This document shows positions 52,249 through 63,024 of a stretch of DNA of 64,000 nt, piece after piece (positions within the stretch are counted from its first letter, which is position 1; each line of letters starts with the position of its first letter). The stretch spans positions 1-64,000 of the forward strand of contig CANPWL010000003.1 of assembly GCA_947584375.1 (NCBI GenBank), in the 5' to 3' direction. The translations under genes and the position numbers were made by a program. This DNA is from an uncultured Clostridia bacterium. Its GTDB lineage: Bacteria > Bacillota > Clostridia > Oscillospirales > Ruminococcaceae. The notes beneath the pieces are model-generated. The model worked only from the letters and a program-made list of their open reading frames with translations. It made no database searches and was not told the origin of the DNA.

Positions 52249-53568
52249 TTATACATCTTTGTTTTTAAAAATGGCGTGACGTATTTTTGAAGTGATTTTC
52301 TTAGTCAGAGGTCTATTTGCATATGCAAGCCTCTTATTAGCTTCAGCCAGTTTCTTATTTGCTTCTTCAAGCCTGACTTTCAGATTATTTATTTTCATAT
52401 CATTGTCTTCGTTTATAAACCGAATCATTTTCCCGCAGATCAGAACCAGCTCCTGTGCTGAATATTGAACAGGAGTATCCGTTCTTTTTTCAATTTTGTC
52501 TTTAAAAAGAATACCGTTTTCTCTGTTCATATATTCTCTTGCAACTAACTCATTGCTCTCTTTATATTTTTCCAAAAACGCTATCTGTCTGTCATAAGTA
52601 AAATATTCGCCGTTCGGTACTTTGTAATCTTGTTCCGATTCTTGCTGTACCATTCTCAGATATTTGACCGGCCAGCCGGGAGTACGAAAATACGGCATTA
52701 TGTTGAGTAATCTTTTTGTTTCGAGAAAGCTTCCGTGAAGACTTGTGTTAGCTACAATATCTGCTGATACATATCTTTCGTCCAATTCAAGTCCCAGCGT
52801 ATTCAGAAAATCTGAAATAAGAGTATTTCCGTTTCCCTCAAACTGCTGCTTCTCATATACTCGTACAATTATATTTTCCTTTCCTATTATCTTTGAAATA
52901 TCCTCAAGCTGTTTATAATAATCCAGTTTAAAAAAGTTGCATTTTCCGGAATCAACATAATATTTAAAGCTCATATGTAGTTTATACTTAACTCTTTGGA
53001 TCCAATATGATTCTATTGCCAAGTCCTGTCTTCTTAGATATACAATCACCTTTAATTCTATTTTGCGTTCATCGAGGGCGTTTTTCAAAACTGACCAGAA
53101 ATTTTCCCTTTGCCAGTATGCGTTCCAGATGTTTTCATCGGAAAGAATAATATTAGGATAAGTATTCGTAAGTTCTTTTATCTTATCCAGTCCTTCAACA
53201 AAACGCTCGTCCTCTGACCTTTTCGCTTCAGTTTCATCTTCTAGACTGCCACCACTGCTGTGATGAACCAGAAAATGTCCGTTACGGTATTTTCCAACCC
53301 CTTGATAGCGATAGCCGAAATCAGGAAAACAAAATCCCTGTTCTTCCAACAAGCTTTTGTTTAAAGGCAAAAAATTCTGAATTGCAGTTGTACCTGTTTT
53401 GGGAGTACCTATATGCAGATATAATCTGGGCTTTTTATTATTCTCCATAGTCGGAGCTTTTGTAAAGCTTTCATCAGAGTTTTGCTTTTCCTGCCTAAGT
53501 TCTAATGACCCGACGCCATTATTCGCTTGTTGATTAGAGGGTTTATTTACCTCATTCAAAGTTGCCAT
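52249..53568 (-). CDS. Sulfotransferase-like P-loop protein with C-terminal coiled coil
   Basis: 439 residues. After about 45 polar residues the domain starts with RLYLHIGTPKTGTTAIQNFL, matching the 5'-phosphosulfate-binding P-loop of sulfotransferases. IILSDENIWNAYW and KVIVYLRRQDLAIESYW follow, the latter at the 3'-phosphate (PSB) region. A charged coiled coil (about 385-425) has the repeated units EANKKLAEANKRLAYANR. No signal peptide. It could sulfate an envelope glycan, but no glycosyltransferase or PAPS genes are adjacent. SD AAAGGAG. Confidence 0.8.
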   Translation of the reverse strand: MATLNEVNKPSNQQANNGVGSLELRQEKQNSDESFTKAPTMENNKKPRLYLHIGTPKTGTTAIQNFLPLNKSLLEEQGFCFPDFGYRYQGVGKYRNGHFLVHHSSGGSLEDETEAKRSEDERFVEGLDKIKELTNTYPNIILSDENIWNAYWQRENFWSVLKNALDERKIELKVIVYLRRQDLAIESYWIQRVKYKLHMSFKYYVDSGKCNFFKLDYYKQLEDISKIIGKENIIVRVYEKQQFEGNGNTLISDFLNTLGLELDERYVSADIVANTSLHGSFLETKRLLNIMPYFRTPGWPVKYLRMVQQESEQDYKVPNGEYFTYDRQIAFLEKYKESNELVAREYMNRENGILFKDKIEKRTDTPVQYSAQELVLICGKMIRFINEDNDMKINNLKVRLEEANKKLAEANKRLAYANRPLTKKITSKIRHAIFKNKDV

Positions 53569-53714
53569 ATTATTTCTCCTTTGTTTTTAATATCTTACTG
53601 CCTTGAAAATCAAACAGCAAAGTTTTTCTTTTGTTCTATTGTATTTCTATTATATTTTAATTTAATACGCTATCTGTGAAGTAAAAGTGAAGTATATAAA
53701 CTTTTTAAACAAAA

Positions 53715-53744
53715 AGTGCAGTAAGCAAAAAAGCGTACTGCACT
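53715..53744 (-). terminator. Terminator of pyrG
   Basis: Minus strand: AGTGCAGTA pairs with TACTGCACT, then T5GTTT. The remaining gene-free bases 53569-53858 show nothing else. Confidence 0.85.
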
Positions 53745-53858
53745 ATAACTACATATTCATAAAAAGATACTAAATACAAAAATATATTATTTATGCATAT
53801 ATTTATTCTTTTACCTTTGGCTTTTTATTATGTTTAGTGTCCAAAGATTCAGTATAAG

Positions 53859-55500
<1,642 letters not shown>

Positions 55501-55667
55501 TTTTTTGCAATTTTTTATTTTTACTAAATGGTTTTAATCCGGCAAGTATTAAAACAATAAAACAACTAAATACTTGCATAAAAACACACCATAATACTTA
55601 ATTAACATTCTAACAAATTTCGAGTTAAATTGCAAGTGTGAAATATATTTAAAAAGCTTCAAATTTA

Positions 55668-55716
55668 ATAAAAAAGCAAAAAGCTGATAAAAAGAAATCA
55701 ACTCTTTATCAGCTTT
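55668..55716 (-). terminator. Orphan minus-strand terminator hairpin
   Basis: AAGCTGATAAA-type arms pair with TTTATCAGCTT; on the minus strand T-rich TTTTTGCTTTTTT follows. No minus-strand gene lies directly upstream; a GTG ORF with AAGGAG at 55749 reads through it. Confidence 0.55.
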
Positions 55717-55946
55717 CCGTTTACCCACTATAATTTTTAAGTGTTTCACTAAGGCTCCTTACACATATTTAGCGTATCAAACGGTTAAAAGTCTCATATT
55801 TTTTATGATTTTGTAAAGATGCACAAAACACACGCAGGTTTTATGTAGATATTGACAATAAAATCATACTTTATTGAAGATCAAAAAAAATTATGATAAA
55901 ATATATCTTAGCAATAAATTAAATTTACATATGGGAGTTGAAAGGA

Positions 55947-56726
55947 ATGAGCGTTTTCTTTTGCTATCTGGCTGTATATTTTATTATTTTTATTTTCGGC
56001 GCTTGTATAGGAAGCTTTTTAAACGTGTGTATATTGCGTTTGCCGTCTGATGAATCTCTTATAAAGGGCGCTTCACATTGTATGACCTGCGGTGAAAAGA
56101 TAAAAAAGCGTGATTTGATACCAATACTAAGCTGGTGTATTCTAAAGGGTAAATGCCGAAACTGTAAGGCTGACATCAGTCCAAGATACACTGTGATCGA
56201 AGTTCTTAACGCAATACTTTATGTTTTAATATTTGCGATCTTCGGCTTTATGAAGCAGCCTTTTCTTCCGGCAATTATATGTCTGCTGTTCAGTTGTCTT
56301 ATTGTTGTTTTCTTTATGGATCTTGATACTAATACCATAAATACGGGAATATTAATAGTTATTGCTCTTCTTGGTGTTGCAAGATATTTTTTAGTGGGTG
56401 ATTTGACATGGCAGAGTCAACTTATCGGTGCATTTTGCATATCTATACCGTTTCTGATAATTGTTATAGTCTCCCGTGAAAGAGCAATGGGAATGGGAGA
56501 CGCATTACTTATGTTTTCGGCAGGATTGGTTTTAGGAGTTAAAGCTATAATCATAGCGACATTTATAGGGCTTGTCTTAGGTTCGGTTGCGGGACTTATC
56601 CAAAAGCGTCATACGGGAAATAATAAATTTGCGTTTGGACCGTGGCTTTCAATAGGAATTGCCGTCGGTGCGATATGGGGAACTCAGTTGGCTGACCTTT
56701 ATCTTAAGCTTTCAGGGCTCAGTTAA
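55947..56726 (+). CDS. Type IV prepilin peptidase (A24)
   Basis: 259 residues from ATG 55947 (GGGAG 9 nt upstream). IIFIFGACIGSFLNVCILRLP is the N-terminal signature; two Zn CxxC pairs lie in HCMTCGEKIKK and GKCRNCKADISPRY. FFMDLDTNTIN and MGMGDALLM carry the two catalytic Asp. Seven to eight helices. Cleaves and methylates type IV pilins or competence pseudopilins. No pilus genes are nearby. Ends in a shared terminator. Confidence 0.94.
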   Translation: MSVFFCYLAVYFIIFIFGACIGSFLNVCILRLPSDESLIKGASHCMTCGEKIKKRDLIPILSWCILKGKCRNCKADISPRYTVIEVLNAILYVLIFAIFGFMKQPFLPAIICLLFSCLIVVFFMDLDTNTINTGILIVIALLGVARYFLVGDLTWQSQLIGAFCISIPFLIIVIVSRERAMGMGDALLMFSAGLVLGVKAIIIATFIGLVLGSVAGLIQKRHTGNNKFAFGPWLSIGIAVGAIWGTQLADLYLKLSGLS

Positions 56727-56745
56727 AAGAATATTTGAGTATGAA

Positions 56746-56783
56746 AAGACCTTGTACGAAGTATCATACAAGGTCTTATTTTT
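56746..56783. terminator. Bidirectional terminator between the prepilin peptidase and proA
   Basis: AAGACCTTGTA pairs with TACAAGGTCTT over an 11-nt loop, then T-rich on the plus strand and TTTTC on the minus. It touches the proA stop codon. Confidence 0.88.
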
Positions 56784-58050
56784 ATTCTCTTATCTGACCG
56801 TCGCCGTTGATAAGAAACTTGGTCGTAGTAAGCTCGCTTAGTCCCATAGGACCTCTTGCGTGGAGCTTTTGTGTTGAAATCCCTATCTCAGCACCCAGAC
56901 CAAATTCCTCTCCGTCGGTAAACCTGGTAGAGCAGTTTACATATACTGCGGCGGCGTCGATCTGTCTTTGGAACTCTTCAGCCGAGAAAAGGCTTTCCGT
57001 TACGATACACTCTGAATGTCCTGTTGAATACTTTTCAATATGCTCAATTGCCTGCGCAAGGTCATCTACAACACGAATAGCAATAATATAATCGAGAAAT
57101 TCCTTTGCATAATCGTCTTCGTTAACAGGTACAACATCGGCTCCGAGTATCATTCTGGTAATATGACATCCTCTTATTTCTACGTTTTTTTCATCTAAAC
57201 GTCTTTTCAAAAGCGGAAGAAATTCTTCAGCTATATCTCTGTGAACAAGGCAGGTTTCAATTGCATTGCAAACGCTGGGACGTGAGCATTTACCGTTATA
57301 AACAATATCTGCTGCCATTCTTAGATCTGCTGAGTTATCCACATAAACATGACAATTTCCTACTCCTGTCTGAATTACGGGAACGGTCGCGTTCTCGACA
57401 ACAGCTTTAATAAGTCCGCCGCCGCCTCTTGGAACTAAAACGTCGATATATTCATTAAGCTTCATCATTTCCATAACTACTTCACGGGAAGTATCCGAAA
57501 CTATCTGAATAATATCCTCGTCAAGCCCTGCTTTTGAAACAGCCTCACGCATAATGCTGGCAAGTATCCTGTTTGAATGTATAGCTTCCTTTCCTCCTCG
57601 CAGAATAACTGCATTACCGCTTTTAAGACAGAGTGCAGCAGCGTCAACCGTAACATTAGGACGCGACTCATAAATTATTCCGACAACGCCCAGAGGAACA
57701 CTTATTTTCTGAATCTTCATCCCATTAGGGCGTACCGAACCGCTTTTTATTATCCCGACAGGATCCTCTAAATTAGTCAATGTTACGCATGCCTTTGCAA
57801 TATTGTGGATCCTGCTCTCATTTAGCGTCAGTCTGTCTATCATAGCTTCTGACATTCCGTTTCCTCTGGCTCTTTGAATATCAATTGCATTTTCTTCGAT
57901 TATTCTTTCAACTGATGATTCTAAAGCGTATGAAATTTCGAGCAAAGCGTCATTTTTCTGACCGGTAGTTGCGACGGAAATACTTTTTTTAGCCGCTTTT
58001 GCTTTTTTGCCGAGCTTTTCTATATAACTGTCAAACTCAATAAAATCCAT
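56782..58050 (-). CDS. proA: Gamma-glutamyl phosphate reductase
   Basis: 422 residues from ATG 58050 (AGGAGG 7 nt upstream). ALDH fold with IQKISVPLGVVGIIYESRPNVTVDA and NGKCSRPSVCNAIET holding the catalytic Cys; FGLGAEIGISTQKLHARGPMGL is the C-terminal block. Second step of proline synthesis. Follows proB by 34 nt. Confidence 0.96.
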   Translation of the reverse strand: MDFIEFDSYIEKLGKKAKAAKKSISVATTGQKNDALLEISYALESSVERIIEENAIDIQRARGNGMSEAMIDRLTLNESRIHNIAKACVTLTNLEDPVGIIKSGSVRPNGMKIQKISVPLGVVGIIYESRPNVTVDAAALCLKSGNAVILRGGKEAIHSNRILASIMREAVSKAGLDEDIIQIVSDTSREVVMEMMKLNEYIDVLVPRGGGGLIKAVVENATVPVIQTGVGNCHVYVDNSADLRMAADIVYNGKCSRPSVCNAIETCLVHRDIAEEFLPLLKRRLDEKNVEIRGCHITRMILGADVVPVNEDDYAKEFLDYIIAIRVVDDLAQAIEHIEKYSTGHSECIVTESLFSAEEFQRQIDAAAVYVNCSTRFTDGEEFGLGAEIGISTQKLHARGPMGLSELTTTKFLINGDGQIRE

Positions 58051-58084
58051 TATTAATCCTCCTAATATCAATTATTTTCAAAAC

Positions 58085-58876
58085 TTACTTTTCCGAAACA
58101 AACCGTGTTCCAATTTGCTTTCCCTCAAATAAGTCATATAATTTTTCGGGAGATCTTCCGTTCATTATAACAGTATCAATGCCTGCCGCAGACGCAATTT
58201 CAGCCGCTTTGATTTTAGTTATCATGCCTCCTGTTCCAAGCCTTGAACCCGACCCTTTAGCAACAGACTTTATATTGTTATCAATATCCTTGACAACAGA
58301 TATAAGTCTTGCTTCCTCATTTCTTTTAGGGTCATCGTCGAACAGACCGTCAATATCAGAAAGTATGACCAAAGCATCGGCTTTTGCAACTGCGGCTATT
58401 GTTGCCGCCAGCGAATCGTTTTCACCCATTTCAAGCTCTAATTCATCGATTGCAACTGTATCATTTTCATTTACAATAGGAATAACGCCCTGCTCTAAAA
58501 GCTTATTTACTGCATTTTCCACATTAGATTTTCTTTCTTCCAGCAAAATATATTTAGTAAGCAGAAGCTGTGCAACAACAATGTTATATTCCCCGAACAT
58601 CTTATCATACATATACATCAGCTCGCATTGTCCCACTGCGGCAAGCGCCTGCTTAGAAGGCGTATCGGTCGGCTTTTTAACATATCCGAGCTTGCCCATT
58701 CCAAGACCCATTGCACCGCTTGACACTAAAATAATCTCCCTGCCTGAATTTGATAGATCAGCAAGGATCTTGACAAGTCTTTCTACCCGTCTGATATTAA
58801 GCTTTCCTGTTTTGTGTGCAAGGGTTGATGTTCCTACCTTTACAACAATTCTTTTATTGTCTTTAAAATTCTTCAT
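58085..58876 (-). CDS. proB: Glutamate 5-kinase, short form without PUA domain
   Basis: 263 residues. VVKVGTSTLAH, ILVSSGAMGLGM, PIVNENDTVA, GENDSLAATIA and GTGGMITKIKAAEIA form the amino-acid kinase domain. The C-terminal PUA domain of E. coli ProB (about 100 residues) is missing, as in several Firmicutes. Phosphorylates glutamate. SD AAGGAA. Confidence 0.95.
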   Translation of the reverse strand: MKNFKDNKRIVVKVGTSTLAHKTGKLNIRRVERLVKILADLSNSGREIILVSSGAMGLGMGKLGYVKKPTDTPSKQALAAVGQCELMYMYDKMFGEYNIVVAQLLLTKYILLEERKSNVENAVNKLLEQGVIPIVNENDTVAIDELELEMGENDSLAATIAAVAKADALVILSDIDGLFDDDPKRNEEARLISVVKDIDNNIKSVAKGSGSRLGTGGMITKIKAAEIASAAGIDTVIMNGRSPEKLYDLFEGKQIGTRFVSEK

Positions 58877-58948
58877 TTTTTTGTTCCTTAATATTATGAC
58901 GTATAATCAAGCTGTTAAAGTACTTATCTAAGCTCAATATACCAAATT

Positions 58949-59926
58949 TTAATTAACCTTATTTATCGGACTGCCTTCAATATAAGCTTTCAGATTTTGT
59001 GCAACTGCCTTTAACAGACGTTCTCTTGTCTGTTTGGGCGCCCATGCTATATGCGGAGTGATTGTTATATTTTTTGCCCTTCGTAAAGGACAATCCTCTC
59101 TCATAGGCTCATATGTTATAACGTCAACGCTTGCGTGTGCGATAACGCCGTCATTAAGTGCGTCTGCCAGATCCTGTTCGTTTATAACTCCGCCTCTTGA
59201 AGTATTTATAAGCAAAGCTGATTTTTTCATAAGCTTAAGCGTTTCTTTATTTATAAGTTGGTTTGTCTTATCTGTCAAAGGACAGTGAAGAGTTACAATA
59301 TCCGATTCTGATAAAAGCTCATCCAAACCGCAGCACTTTATCTTATCACCGGCATTATTCGCCTTTTTAAAAGCGTCGACCTTTGAATATGTTCTTGTAT
59401 ACACGGACACCTTCATACCAAATGCCAGACTTAATTTAGCAACCTGCTGTCCTATATCGCCGAAACCGATAATGCCTATTCTCATATCCTTTATTTCAAA
59501 AATTGGCAAGTAAAAATACGAAAAAAGTTTATAGTTTACCCAATCGCCGTTTTTTACAGTTTGAGAATAATCCGAAACACGGTTGAAATAGTCAAGAATA
59601 AAAGCGAACGTATGCTGTGCAACCGAATGAGTAGAATATGACGGAACATTGCATACAACCGCACCATGCTGTGCCGCCGCTTTTATGTCAACATTATTGT
59701 ATCCCGTTGCAAAAAGACCTACATATTTTAAATTCGGACACGCTTCAAAAACTTCTCTTGATATAATACACTTGTTGCAGATAACTCCATCACTGTCGCC
59801 TATACGTTCAGCAACTTTATCCGGCGTTGTGGAACCGTAAACAGTAGTATCTGCAAGTGATTTGATTTCTTCGAGTGAAATATCGTTTTTAGAAACTGTT
59901 TCTGAGTCAAGTATACATAATTTCAT
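58949..59926 (-). CDS. D-isomer-specific 2-hydroxyacid dehydrogenase
   Basis: 325 residues from ATG 59926 (AGGAG 7 nt upstream). GIIGFGDIGQQVAKLSLAFG is the NAD loop; VTLHCPLTDKTNQLIN, LLINTSRGGVINEQDLADAL and ITPHIAWAPKQTRERL with the catalytic His complete it. W-A-P near the His suggests the glycerate/hydroxypyruvate reductase subgroup; substrate not certain. Upstream of proB, same strand. Confidence 0.92.
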   Translation of the reverse strand: MKLCILDSETVSKNDISLEEIKSLADTTVYGSTTPDKVAERIGDSDGVICNKCIISREVFEACPNLKYVGLFATGYNNVDIKAAAQHGAVVCNVPSYSTHSVAQHTFAFILDYFNRVSDYSQTVKNGDWVNYKLFSYFYLPIFEIKDMRIGIIGFGDIGQQVAKLSLAFGMKVSVYTRTYSKVDAFKKANNAGDKIKCCGLDELLSESDIVTLHCPLTDKTNQLINKETLKLMKKSALLINTSRGGVINEQDLADALNDGVIAHASVDVITYEPMREDCPLRRAKNITITPHIAWAPKQTRERLLKAVAQNLKAYIEGSPINKVN

Positions 59927-59953
59927 CAAGGATACTCCTAATTAATAAACAGT

Positions 59954-60382
59954 CTAGTTTTCGCTGTCATCTAGATCATTCAAATCGCTGTCAAACGCTT
60001 TTTCTAAAACATCTGCGTCGGACACGATTTCTTTTCTTTCACGCTCTTTTTGCCGGCTTTCCAGCAAACTTTCCTGATTTCTTTCGTCACGCGTCTGCTT
60101 TCTTTTTTTCAAATATGCAATTATAATATCAACTATACATCCTGCCACCAAAACTAATTCAACTATCTCAAGTGCAAAAATAACTCTTCTGCTGTCAAAT
60201 GCAAAATGAGTTATCAGTGTAGAATCAATAGCCAAAGTTGCCAGTAAATAACATATTCTTTTTTTTCTGAAAAGCTGAATTATCAATACTATTGTTGCAA
60301 ACACACTGAATAATAAGTGAATTTTAAAAGGTAGTGGCGTGTATACATTTTGAAGTCCTACCTGTTCTGCAAGTTCTATCAT
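59954..60382 (-). CDS. Membrane protein of unknown function, acidic tail
   Basis: 142 residues. Three hydrophobic helices (about 22-40, 45-62, 70-92) are followed by a charged cytoplasmic tail (KKRKQTRDERNQESLLES) and a very acidic end (DSDLNDLDDSEN). SD AGGAAAGGA. It stands 28 nt before the dehydrogenase gene and may be co-transcribed. Family not recognised. Confidence 0.7.
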   Translation of the reverse strand: MIELAEQVGLQNVYTPLPFKIHLLFSVFATIVLIIQLFRKKRICYLLATLAIDSTLITHFAFDSRRVIFALEIVELVLVAGCIVDIIIAYLKKRKQTRDERNQESLLESRQKERERKEIVSDADVLEKAFDSDLNDLDDSEN

Positions 60383-60571
60383 AATAATTATTCCTTTCCT
60401 TTATAAATTAGTCTGTTTTTCTTTTAAAGGCAAATTATACTATTAACAATTATACTCTATTTAATTACTAAAGGCAAGAGAAAACAAAAAGATTTTTACA
60501 TATTTTTTTAGCCGAGTGACTTTCTGAAATGAAAATCTCTCGGCTATATAAAAATAATTATTTCTTATGAA

Positions 60572-60952
60572 CTATCTTATCGCTTTTTTATTTTTCTTAA
60601 TGTCTGTTAATTCAAAACTCATATCAAGCAGCCATTTTATTTTCTCGTCACTTGTACTGCCGTCTAAAGCAATAGTTATCCAGTTTGTTTTATTCATATG
60701 GTATGCAGGGAAAATGCCGCTTTCTTGTCTGAGTGAACCAATCAATAATGGATCGCACTTGACATTAAGTATATCTGTCATCTCAGTCCCTGTCAGCCCA
60801 AGCTTGCATTTTTGAACGTCCATAATAAGTGCAAACCACTTTTTGTTATTGAAGTGTCTGAATACAGTGTGTCTGGGGTATTTTGCCCAGGGATGTTCTT
60901 CGTCCGTGCCATACTGTTCCGATATGAATTGAATAAGCTGTTCTCTATTCAT
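60572..60952 (-). CDS. MmcQ/YjbR family protein
   Basis: 126 residues. HTVFRHFNNKKWFALIMDV, VKCDPLLIGSLRQESGIFPAYHMNKTNWITIALDG is the MmcQ/YjbR (CyaY-like fold) pattern. Members are thought to be DNA-binding or metal-related; function unknown. SD AGAGGA 8 nt before the ATG. Monocistronic. Confidence 0.92.
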   Translation of the reverse strand: MNREQLIQFISEQYGTDEEHPWAKYPRHTVFRHFNNKKWFALIMDVQKCKLGLTGTEMTDILNVKCDPLLIGSLRQESGIFPAYHMNKTNWITIALDGSTSDEKIKWLLDMSFELTDIKKNKKAIR

Positions 60953-61043
60953 AAGAATGTCCTCTTCAAGTTAAATGTTACACTTATTATACTCCTTAGA
61001 CATTATTTTTTCAATAATAATGCGCGATAACATAAATCGTATT

Positions 61044-63011
61044 TTAATAAAGTCCGAATAATCTGAGCAGCTTTTGCCAGAATGTAAGCTTTTCTTTTGT
61101 ATCAGATTTCTCTGATTTTTCTTCCTTCACTTCGATTTTATCTGTTTTTATCACAAACTGTACAGAAGAAACATTTGTGTTTTTCTCAGAAACAAACGAA
61201 TCGGTTTTGCTGTCAGACCCGCTGATCGACTCAATTATATCGTCTATCTTGTTATTGATTTTTTTATCCATTCCGGATGTTTTGGATTTTATTTTATCCG
61301 TACCTTCATAAAGCTCTCCCGCACCGTCATACAGTTTTGAAATACCGCTGTATAAGCTTGAGATACCTCCGTTAAAATCTTTTGTTCCGTCAACCAATGA
61401 GTTACTTCCTTCAGCAAGGTCAGAAGCTCCGCTTTTGATCTTAGAATATCCCTTTACAATTTTTTTAACACCGCCGGTGTAGGATCTTATTCCGCCGTCC
61501 AGCGTTTTATATTGTTTTACTAATGTATCAATCCCATCGGATAATTTAGAAATGTTTACAAGCATAGTGCTTAAGCTGTTTGCAAGTTTATTTATAGATT
61601 TGTCAAATTCAACGTATTTTGTTTCAAGCTGTTCTAACCCTGAGTAAAGCTCAGAAACTCCGCCGGATAAACCGTTAAGGTATTGTTCAACGCCTGTTAT
61701 CATACCGTTGCTTCCTGTCAGTAAAGCTACAATATCCGTAAGCTGAGAAATCTGCGCCTGCAATTCTTCAGCCTGTTCTTTATACATTTCGTTTCCTTGG
61801 ATTTTTTCCAGCGTTTCTTTTAACTGTGAAATCTGTGCAGTTAGACTTTCAATTGCCTGAGAGTTTCCAAAAGAAAGCTTATCGATATCAAGTCCGTTAG
61901 CAGACATTGCCGCTTTATATTGTGCATATCCAAGATTACTTTTCAGCTTTGACGCACCGCTTTTAAGATTTTTAATTGCAGTTTTAATTTGTCCGGAAGC
62001 AGACGTCAGTTTTTTAATATCTTCTTTGTCAGCAGAAACTGAGTCAAGAGAAGTTTGAATTTTCTTCAATGCACTTTTTATCTGTGCAGAGCCGCCGGTA
62101 AGATTTTTTGATTGTGTATTAAGTTTATCAAGTCCGATTTGAAGTGTGTTTATACCGGATGCCAGGTCATCAACTCCATTATCAAGACTCTTTGTTCCCC
62201 CATATAAATTTGAGGAGCTTTTTTTTAGAGTATTTCCTCCATTCTTCAAATCAGTAGAACCATTGTAAACCTGCTTTGCACCGTTATCGATTTTATCTAT
62301 TCCATTATTGAGGGTACTTATTTTGTCTGTAATTTCACTGCTGTCGACATCTAGGTCAAGATTCATTTTTATTCCGTTAATTGAAACCGCAGACATTTCA
62401 AAGTTTTTGACCTTTGCAGTTATCGTTGTATCAATTCCCTTATTAGGAAGGATCGTGTATGTAAGCTGTTTACTGCTTCCTACATTTGCAATAGTTGCGT
62501 CATCAGCGGTGATTTTTGAACATAGCTTGGTGTCAAGAGTGAATGATGCCTGCAATGCATAACTGTTGAAAAAATCTGCTTTACAGTTTTCGTTTTTCTC
62601 TACTGAAAACTTTATTTCCAGATCTCCGCTTTTACCTGCTATCTCATCAGCAGTCATTTCAGTTCCGTCAAGAAAATATCTAATAGATATTTTCCATGGG
62701 ATCTCAACATCGGTCATAGTACCTTGCATATACGCCTTTTCGGAATCCGTAGAAAATGTTATTTTATCGCCGTCAGCGCTTATTTTATCGCTTGTGTTAA
62801 GCAATTTAACATTGTTATATTCTCCGTAGTCGGTAATATTTCCTCTGTTAAAAATGCTGACTGCGTAAACCCCGTCAACCGAACCGTCAGCTTTCGTCAT
62901 AATATAAATAACTTCTTCTTTTGCTGAAGATTCCGCTGATACCGGCAATGCAACAGACATAAAAATCAGCACTGAAAGCGTTAAAGAAATTATTTTGTTT
63001 AAAAGCTTCAT
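61044..63011 (-). CDS. Secreted/anchored heptad-repeat protein partnering an MMPL exporter
   Basis: 655 residues from ATG 63011 (GAGGTG 7 nt upstream). Signal peptide LTLSVLIFMSVALPVSAES, a beta-rich N-terminal domain to about 235, then long stretches of the Gly-x-x-x-Leu heptad (YNGSTDLKNGGNTLKKSSS, LASGINTLQIGLDKL, YSGISKLYDGAGELYEGTDKI) forming alpha-helical coiled coil as in YhgE/Pip-type proteins. A Ser/Lys-rich tail ends with WQKLLRLFGLY. It follows the MMPL gene by 13 nt, so it is likely the periplasm-like companion of that transporter. Confidence 0.85.
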   Translation of the reverse strand: MKLLNKIISLTLSVLIFMSVALPVSAESSAKEEVIYIMTKADGSVDGVYAVSIFNRGNITDYGEYNNVKLLNTSDKISADGDKITFSTDSEKAYMQGTMTDVEIPWKISIRYFLDGTEMTADEIAGKSGDLEIKFSVEKNENCKADFFNSYALQASFTLDTKLCSKITADDATIANVGSSKQLTYTILPNKGIDTTITAKVKNFEMSAVSINGIKMNLDLDVDSSEITDKISTLNNGIDKIDNGAKQVYNGSTDLKNGGNTLKKSSSNLYGGTKSLDNGVDDLASGINTLQIGLDKLNTQSKNLTGGSAQIKSALKKIQTSLDSVSADKEDIKKLTSASGQIKTAIKNLKSGASKLKSNLGYAQYKAAMSANGLDIDKLSFGNSQAIESLTAQISQLKETLEKIQGNEMYKEQAEELQAQISQLTDIVALLTGSNGMITGVEQYLNGLSGGVSELYSGLEQLETKYVEFDKSINKLANSLSTMLVNISKLSDGIDTLVKQYKTLDGGIRSYTGGVKKIVKGYSKIKSGASDLAEGSNSLVDGTKDFNGGISSLYSGISKLYDGAGELYEGTDKIKSKTSGMDKKINNKIDDIIESISGSDSKTDSFVSEKNTNVSSVQFVIKTDKIEVKEEKSEKSDTKEKLTFWQKLLRLFGLY

Positions 63012-63024
63012 CACAATCACCTCG

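Noticed and set aside
55549-55749. 66-aa minus-strand ORF with a GTG start and AAGGAG
   Set aside because: It reads through a strong hairpin and T/A-rich repeats and resembles no protein; more likely chance.
60510-60545. Hairpin AGCCGAG/CTCGGCT between the MmcQ gene and the 142-aa membrane protein, considered as a terminator
   Set aside because: The T run lies before the stem on the plus strand and turns into an A run after it on the minus strand, so neither orientation gives a standard terminator.
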